Assembly (NCBI GenBank): GCA_964017235.1 | Contig: OZ024932.1 | Location: 80,169,451 to 80,233,450 of the forward strand | Direction of reading: 5' to 3' | Length of the DNA: 64,000 bases | From: Sabellastarte sp. h YS-2021 | Taxonomy: Eukaryota; Annelida; Polychaeta; Sabellida; Sabellidae | Part shown: positions 59,191 through 64,000 of the stretch, in pieces | How the letters are laid out: the number at the start of each line of letters is the position of its first letter | How positions within the stretch are numbered: the stretch's first letter is position 1 | The notes under the pieces: generated by a model | The model's input: the letters and a program-made list of their open reading frames with translations, nothing else | Told to the model about the DNA's origin: nothing | Database searches by the model: none | Made by a program: the position numbers and the translations under genes

Positions 59191-60410
59191 CATGTCAACA
59201 GTAAAAATAAAGGTTTTGTGACCCAATATCAGACTAGATCACAGATCTAACACTTTGATGGATACAGTTGTAGTAATTAGATTGTGAAAATTAAAGATTG
59301 TGTTTTTACAAAAATATTTATTGCTACAAAACATGCATCTACAATTCCACTGGAAAGATAAATGAATAAATAATACTTCAATGAACCGTAAGTCCATGAA
59401 AAGAGTGCACACTTGTAACAGTAAAACATTATTGTCACATGTCAATTTTATATTTACAGGAATAAAATCATTAATCAGAAACAAGATTATATGACTTATA
59501 CCAAATTATATTTTATGGCTTATTATTTATCGAACACCTTAACATGATTCACAAAATAGAAACAGAATTCCCAGAGATGTTTAGCTCTGTTGCCTTTAGC
59601 AAACAGAATATCTCGTGTAAATTCCTGAATTGTTTTCAATTATTTTGTTTCATTTTAATTTTATTAAACAATAATTTTATACAACTCCATGTACTATGTT
59701 TACATTAAATCATCTTATTAAATTACTGACACTCAATACAAAAGCCAACACCTTCGGAGAATTAAACCCAATGATTCATGTCAAACTTTATCAAAAGCTT
59801 TATCATCAAAATGATTTATATTTTTTCACAGAAACTCTTCAGATGTAGACATCTGTTTAACACAAAATATATACCAAAAATAAATATAAACAAAGAAATG
59901 TGGGTTCAGAAGACGTGACATCTTGTCTTTGTAAAAATTTTCAATACATGATCCACAGAAAATTCAGCAATGCCACTGGCTCACATAGGATTACGATATT
60001 ATGGATTACTGATTATGCTATAAATCATCCAAGTTACTGATATTCTTAAATTTATTGCTGACTGTTAATTTCCAAGGTGTAAATACAAATGTAAAAAATC
60101 CTATTTTTCTCCTTGTGTTGAAATCTTCAGTAGAACACTTTGTCAGTATCCAAGGTACTCAAATTCAAACAGTTAATCTTTGGACATAATCCTAGCATAC
60201 ACTGCCATACTTCTCTCTTAACATGGGAGCATAGCAGCATTGTGTCCAACACAATCGCCTCAAACCTTTCTGGTCTAGGTTTTAATTTCTAGCCCAACCT
60301 GCAAAAAGTTGCTGTTATTTGTCATTAAGGGATGTTTCAAGTATAGAAGCTTGACCAACTTGTATGCAATGCCTTCCTCAACCCCCTCAACTATATGTTG
60401 TGATATGACC
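59191..60410. other. Intergenic, nothing recognised
   Basis: AT-rich; no gene, RNA or clear repeat. Confidence 0.35.
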
Positions 60411-60673
60411 TATACAATGCCATTATTTATTTATTTATTTGGGGTTTTATGTCGTTTTCAACACTGTACAGGTCATACCATGACGGGTAGTTGGAAGAGC
60501 AGAGGAAACCAGTACATACAGTTGGTCAAGTTTCCGTACTGTAAACTGTTGACCAATAGCAAGCAACTACCAGCTTTCCCACTTGAGGTAGGCCGGGAAC
60601 CGAACTCCGATCTCAGAGGTGGGAGGCAAGAGTGTTACCACTCTGTCACCGTGGCCCCTATACAATGCCATTA
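60411..60673 (-). repeat. Young tRNA-derived SINE with perfect 15-bp target duplication
   Basis: The body is 60426-60658, flanked by TATACAATGCCATTA at 60411-60425 and 60659-60673. On the minus strand it begins GGGGCCACGGTGACAGAGTG, has GGTAACACTCTTGCCTCCCA and a B box GGAGTTCGGTTCCCGGCC, and ends in an (AAAT)n tail. It is the same family as 45131-45393. It lies about 60 bases downstream of the stop of the 145-aa minus-strand gene, in sense orientation. Confidence 0.92.
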
Positions 60674-60731
60674 AACCCACATCAATTAATTCTGTGTTAC
60701 TATGGTACCAGTTCTATATTTTGTTTAAAGT

Positions 60732-62134
60732 CTAACCACACACCCAGTTTCCCTGTAATGGTGGTTTCAGTACATTTCTCAGTCCCCCACAGACCTCGCC
60801 TTCCACCACGCGTACTCTGTTTTGAGTTGAATTTGATGAACTCTTTAGATGTGATTGGTCAGAGAGATCGACAGCATTCCTTCTGGTTCTGTAACGAGCA
60901 CTTTTTAATATGGACCGATCAATTACTGCACCAGATGTACTTTCATGTTCTGCTTCCTAAAATAAATAGGAATTTATTAAATAACTTATTACTAGAGACA
61001 AGCAGGTGTATATGGCAATATGGAGTTATAAAAAGAACATATATACGTCTTATTGTCATGTTATACAATTATATTGGATAAGCTGTTTACAAACATTCAT
61101 TAACTCTATATTTAATTCATCTTTCATAATGTCATTTCAAAATCTGGCTCCAAGAGTGAAGGGCGACATTAAAAGTGTTATTTGGTATCATGTACGTGTA
61201 GCTTTATTGGAACTTGTGGAATTTGTAAGAGGCTAAAGTTCATTATTTTAAGTTATCCCTATTGTTAAGTGATCTGATTTGCATATTACAAAGTACATGT
61301 AGATATATTAGGGACCAAAACAATATATGTTACCACCCAAAGCATTTTTACTGCTTCTAGGCATAATTATAAAGACCGGAAGTGCGCAGACTACAGAAAA
61401 CAATGCAGTGCGCATATTTTTGCGTACAATTATCTGAGGCAATAATTGGACGATCGCCGATAATACAGACTCAAACGATACAGACAAAATATAGTGCGAC
61501 AACTTGGTGTATACATAAACATATTTACAATAATATTTTGGAAATAATAAATGAAACCGGTCTTTATAATAGAAATAAAGTCCTCTGTTTTGTGAGCTAC
61601 GCGCTCGTCCGTTATTCGCCGGAAATTTGTGAATTATCTGGGGTTATAAATCACAAAACAGAGGACTTTATTTCTACATTAACTTGACCGCCACTCATTT
61701 GAATATATCAAACAGACAAATGTGTGGTCGCACAAGGTTTTAAAGTGATACTTATAATAAATCTTATTATAATAGACCATTCAAGAATGCTACAGGCCTT
61801 AGATTTATAGAAATTTCAAAATACGATGATGGCGGCCAAGTTATGTCCGCGGCCAAGTTATGCCTAGAAGCAGTACACGTTAACTTATTGTATTTATCAT
61901 GTTACATTATTTAATATTTACCTGTTCCAAGGTCTTGTACAATGTGTGTAATTTTGAAAGTTGGTCATCTGTGAGGTCACTGAGAACATTAGCCTGGGCA
62001 CATCTCCGCCGCATGCTTGGGACATACCCCATCTCTGACGGATGTGACGTCACAATTTGGAAATCCCCTTCTTCCACCTCGTCAAACATGCCGTCGCCTG
62101 ACACAGGTTGTACGCAGATCGTCGTTACTGGCAT
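60732..62134 (-). CDS. Two-exon gene of unknown function (145 aa)
   Basis: Exon 1 (61922-62134) starts with MPVTTICVQPVSGDGMFDEV in a fair context (AATATGCC, A at -3). It ends at TLEQ with donor GTAAAT, phase 0. Exon 2 (60732-60956) follows an acceptor with TTATTTTAG and reads EAEHESTSGAVIDRSILKSA, then a basic stretch ARYRTRRNAV and a serine/asparagine-rich part, to a TAG. There is no signal peptide or membrane segment. The middle (MRRRCAQANVLSDLTDDQLS, KLHTLYKTLEQ) is likely helical and acidic/basic mixed, suggesting an intracellular adaptor or regulator. I do not recognise a family. Extra exons between the two or beyond cannot be excluded. The codon-phase match across the intron supports the join. 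Confidence 0.55.
61571..61675. repeat. Hairpin with perfect 25-bp arms
   Basis: AGAAATAAAGTCCTCTGTTT begins the left arm (61571-61595). The right arm (61651-61675) is its exact inverted copy. The loop of 55 bases contains CTACGCGCTCGTCCG. It lies in the intron of the 145-aa gene, so it would be transcribed. It is probably a MITE, possibly a small-RNA hairpin. Confidence 0.8.
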
Positions 62135-63681
62135 ATTTTTATTATTTTCTTTGACAGAAACAGTAAATGCTAGCACCTCTCCTTTCAGATGAATCTATAG
62201 TTTATTTGCTGATATATATATATATATATATTTAGTCCCTCGGCTAGTTAAATATATTGTTAAATTCTCTATTTATAGTAATTGAATGTTTCCTGCGTTA
62301 ATATATAAATATAACTTTGGTTTGCACCTCACAGTTCGTTGTTATATTATATATTTATACTTTATCCACAGATGAACAACGACCACATGTGTCTTAATAT
62401 CTTCAGACAGTAAATTACACTGTGAATCCGACTCAGTATTATTTTGCCTGTAAATAACAAAATCAATTTGTTTTCATCTGAATCATCAACAACCCGCAAC
62501 ACGACAGCCAATCAGATTTCCGAAGATTTTCTGTTGTCCGTATGAGTTATGATTCAGCCATGAATCCCTCCTGTTTGAAGATTAAATCTGAATACCAAGT
62601 CCTTGAGATTTTATAGGTTGCACAATCTTCAAGCTTTTTTCCATTATTGATGACACGTATAAAACTGATATGGTTTTCACGTTGGAACGTAAAGATGACA
62701 CAAACTTTCCGGTTTAATGTCCTACATACCTTGCCCTCACAACAAGTTTAAAAAGTTGTTTAATCAGACGTCCCACTTTATTGATTGCTTGCAAACATTG
62801 TTCAAAACACTCAACAAAAAACAGGTGAGAAATATCATAATGGTTGATAGGAACAAGTGCTATTTACTACCCCCAGCTTGGATTAATTAGTTACATATTT
62901 TGCTCTTATCTAAATATCTTATTGGACCATCTTTTACAAGATGACAAACATGTGAGATCACAGGCAAACAGTCTCCAATTACTGATTAGGTGTTTACATA
63001 TAACAACAAACACCCCTTAACATTTTTTTAGCCCAAGATGCTAAATATTTGCACGATATCCTCGAGTTGGAACACTTTAAATGTGTGATGTCAGGAGTGT
63101 TACAAAGAATGGAAAAATCAGATTGTATGTGCACCACTCCACTGTTTATTGATATGTGTCGAATTCAATTGCATCTGTATTTGGTGCCGTAAATCAGTAT
63201 AAACTTCACCCACAATATATTTACATCAGTAAATGTTAACAGATTTTGTCAATGTTATCTTTGTGCAAAATACGCGTGGATTTCTATTTCAAATTCCATA
63301 CATATATATCTTTTAGATGATTCTCTATGTAACCATTTTTTTTGCAAAATTAGGATTTTATTTCAAATTCCAATTTTGGACACTATAACTTCGCTGCATC
63401 TACAAAAATCTCTACTGCATTGATTGCATGTGAGAAAATGTAACACAATTGGGGGGGGGGGGTATAGTTACATTACAGATCTATCTGCTAAAGGATAGAT
63501 GAACTCAAGGATTATTGGTTCTTAGTACTTGACATAATGAATGTATTAACTAAATTCACACACAATACACCCCACTGCATAATTATATCAGAGATCACAA
63601 TACTCATGAAAAAATACCATTTGAATGTCAGTGATTTTGTTTTAGTAAACCTGAGTTTGTAAACGACAATAAGTTGGGTAT
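62135..63681. other. Upstream region of the 145-aa gene and intergenic DNA
   Basis: Includes a (TA)n stretch at about 62211-62230, a likely promoter zone for the minus-strand gene, and a run of 14 G at about 63449-63462. No gene seen. Confidence 0.4.
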
Positions 63682-64000
63682 TAGTAGTACGAAAGAGTAT
63701 TAGCGCCAGCAGTGGGCTTGTCTTTGTTGGAAATATCTGCGTTGGCGACTTACAATGTACATAATTTCCCACCAACACAGATGAAAATACAGCCACCACC
63801 CATGATATTTTCGCCAACGCACATGATATTTCCGCCAACGCACATGCTATTTCCGCCAACGCACATGATATTTTCGCCAACGCACATGATATTTTCGCCA
63901 ACACAGATGAAAATATAGCCAAGGCAGATGATATTTTCGCCAACGCAGATAAAAACAATATACATAGTTTCCCACCAACACAGATTATATTTTCGCCACC
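63682..64000 (+). mobile_element. Second copy of the minisatellite element, running off the right edge
   Basis: The same end as 32469-32570 (TACGAAAGAGTATTAGCGCC, then GTTGGCGACTTACA), followed by the 21-bp array (CGCCAACGCACATGATATTT and variants) from 63766 to the window end. The array units here favour CGCACATGATATTT, a different variant from array A, so the arrays homogenise within a copy. Confidence 0.85.

Noticed and set aside
63512-63965. Similar repeated-heptad frames at the right edge
   Set aside because: Same minisatellite arithmetic as array A.

Overview
The window is animal nuclear DNA: AT-rich, with small exons bounded by GT-AG introns, a recognisable eukaryotic dynein light chain gene, tRNA- and 5S-derived SINEs, and many degraded retrotransposons. 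The repeat mix (L2/CR1-like LINEs, a DIRS element with a tyrosine recombinase, a Gypsy-type element with an env-like gene, a Penelope fragment, and an arrayed minisatellite foldback element) suggests a marine invertebrate. I lean towards a lophotrochozoan, possibly a mollusc, but the sequence does not prove this.

Four cellular genes can be supported. (1) An intronless roadblock-type dynein light chain lies at 6270-6566 (+). (2) A five-exon secreted protein of 237 aa lies at 8693-22064 (-). (3) A six-exon secreted protein of about 240 aa lies at 52295-56465 (+). (4) A two-exon gene of 145 aa and unknown function lies at 60732-62134 (-). Genes 2 and 3 share a layout: a tiny first exon, a phase-1 intron inside the signal peptide, a phase-0 intron after the first long helix, and about 240 residues rich in predicted amphipathic helices. 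This is the gene organisation of vertebrate four-helix (class I) cytokines. I could not match either gene to a known family. They are the most interesting content here, as candidate undescribed invertebrate helical cytokine-like genes.

Layout: 1-3928 holds two L2/CR1-type LINE copies head to head, one with a 782-codon reading frame. 4745-8692 holds a tRNA-SINE and the dynein light chain. 8693-22064 is the first cytokine-like gene, its introns filled with LINE pieces, a degenerate satellite (16.35-17.24 kb) and a 1.24 kb element whose terminal inverted repeats are built of palindromes (17820-19057). 23.1-26.5 kb holds a DIRS gag scrap, a Gypsy integrase tail with chromodomain, a broken env-like gene and a LINE 3' end. 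28.5-29.0 kb is an L1/Tx1-like LINE tail. 32469-34298 is a foldback element with 21-bp minisatellites, a nested 200-bp MITE and a LINE 3' end. 34.8-41.75 kb is a DIRS-like element whose gag is split by a 2.1 kb DNA transposon, itself carrying a 0.8 kb element. 43-52 kb holds SINEs, a 5S-derived sequence, a 0.3 kb tandem duplication and a Penelope endonuclease piece. 52.3-56.5 kb is the second cytokine-like gene. 56.6-64 kb holds SINEs, the 145-aa gene, a hairpin and a second copy of the minisatellite element running off the right edge.

The genes show no operon-like logic. The two secreted proteins would act outside the cell if they are real, and the dynein light chain acts in cytoplasmic or ciliary dynein. 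All similarities were judged by eye from translated motifs, without a database.
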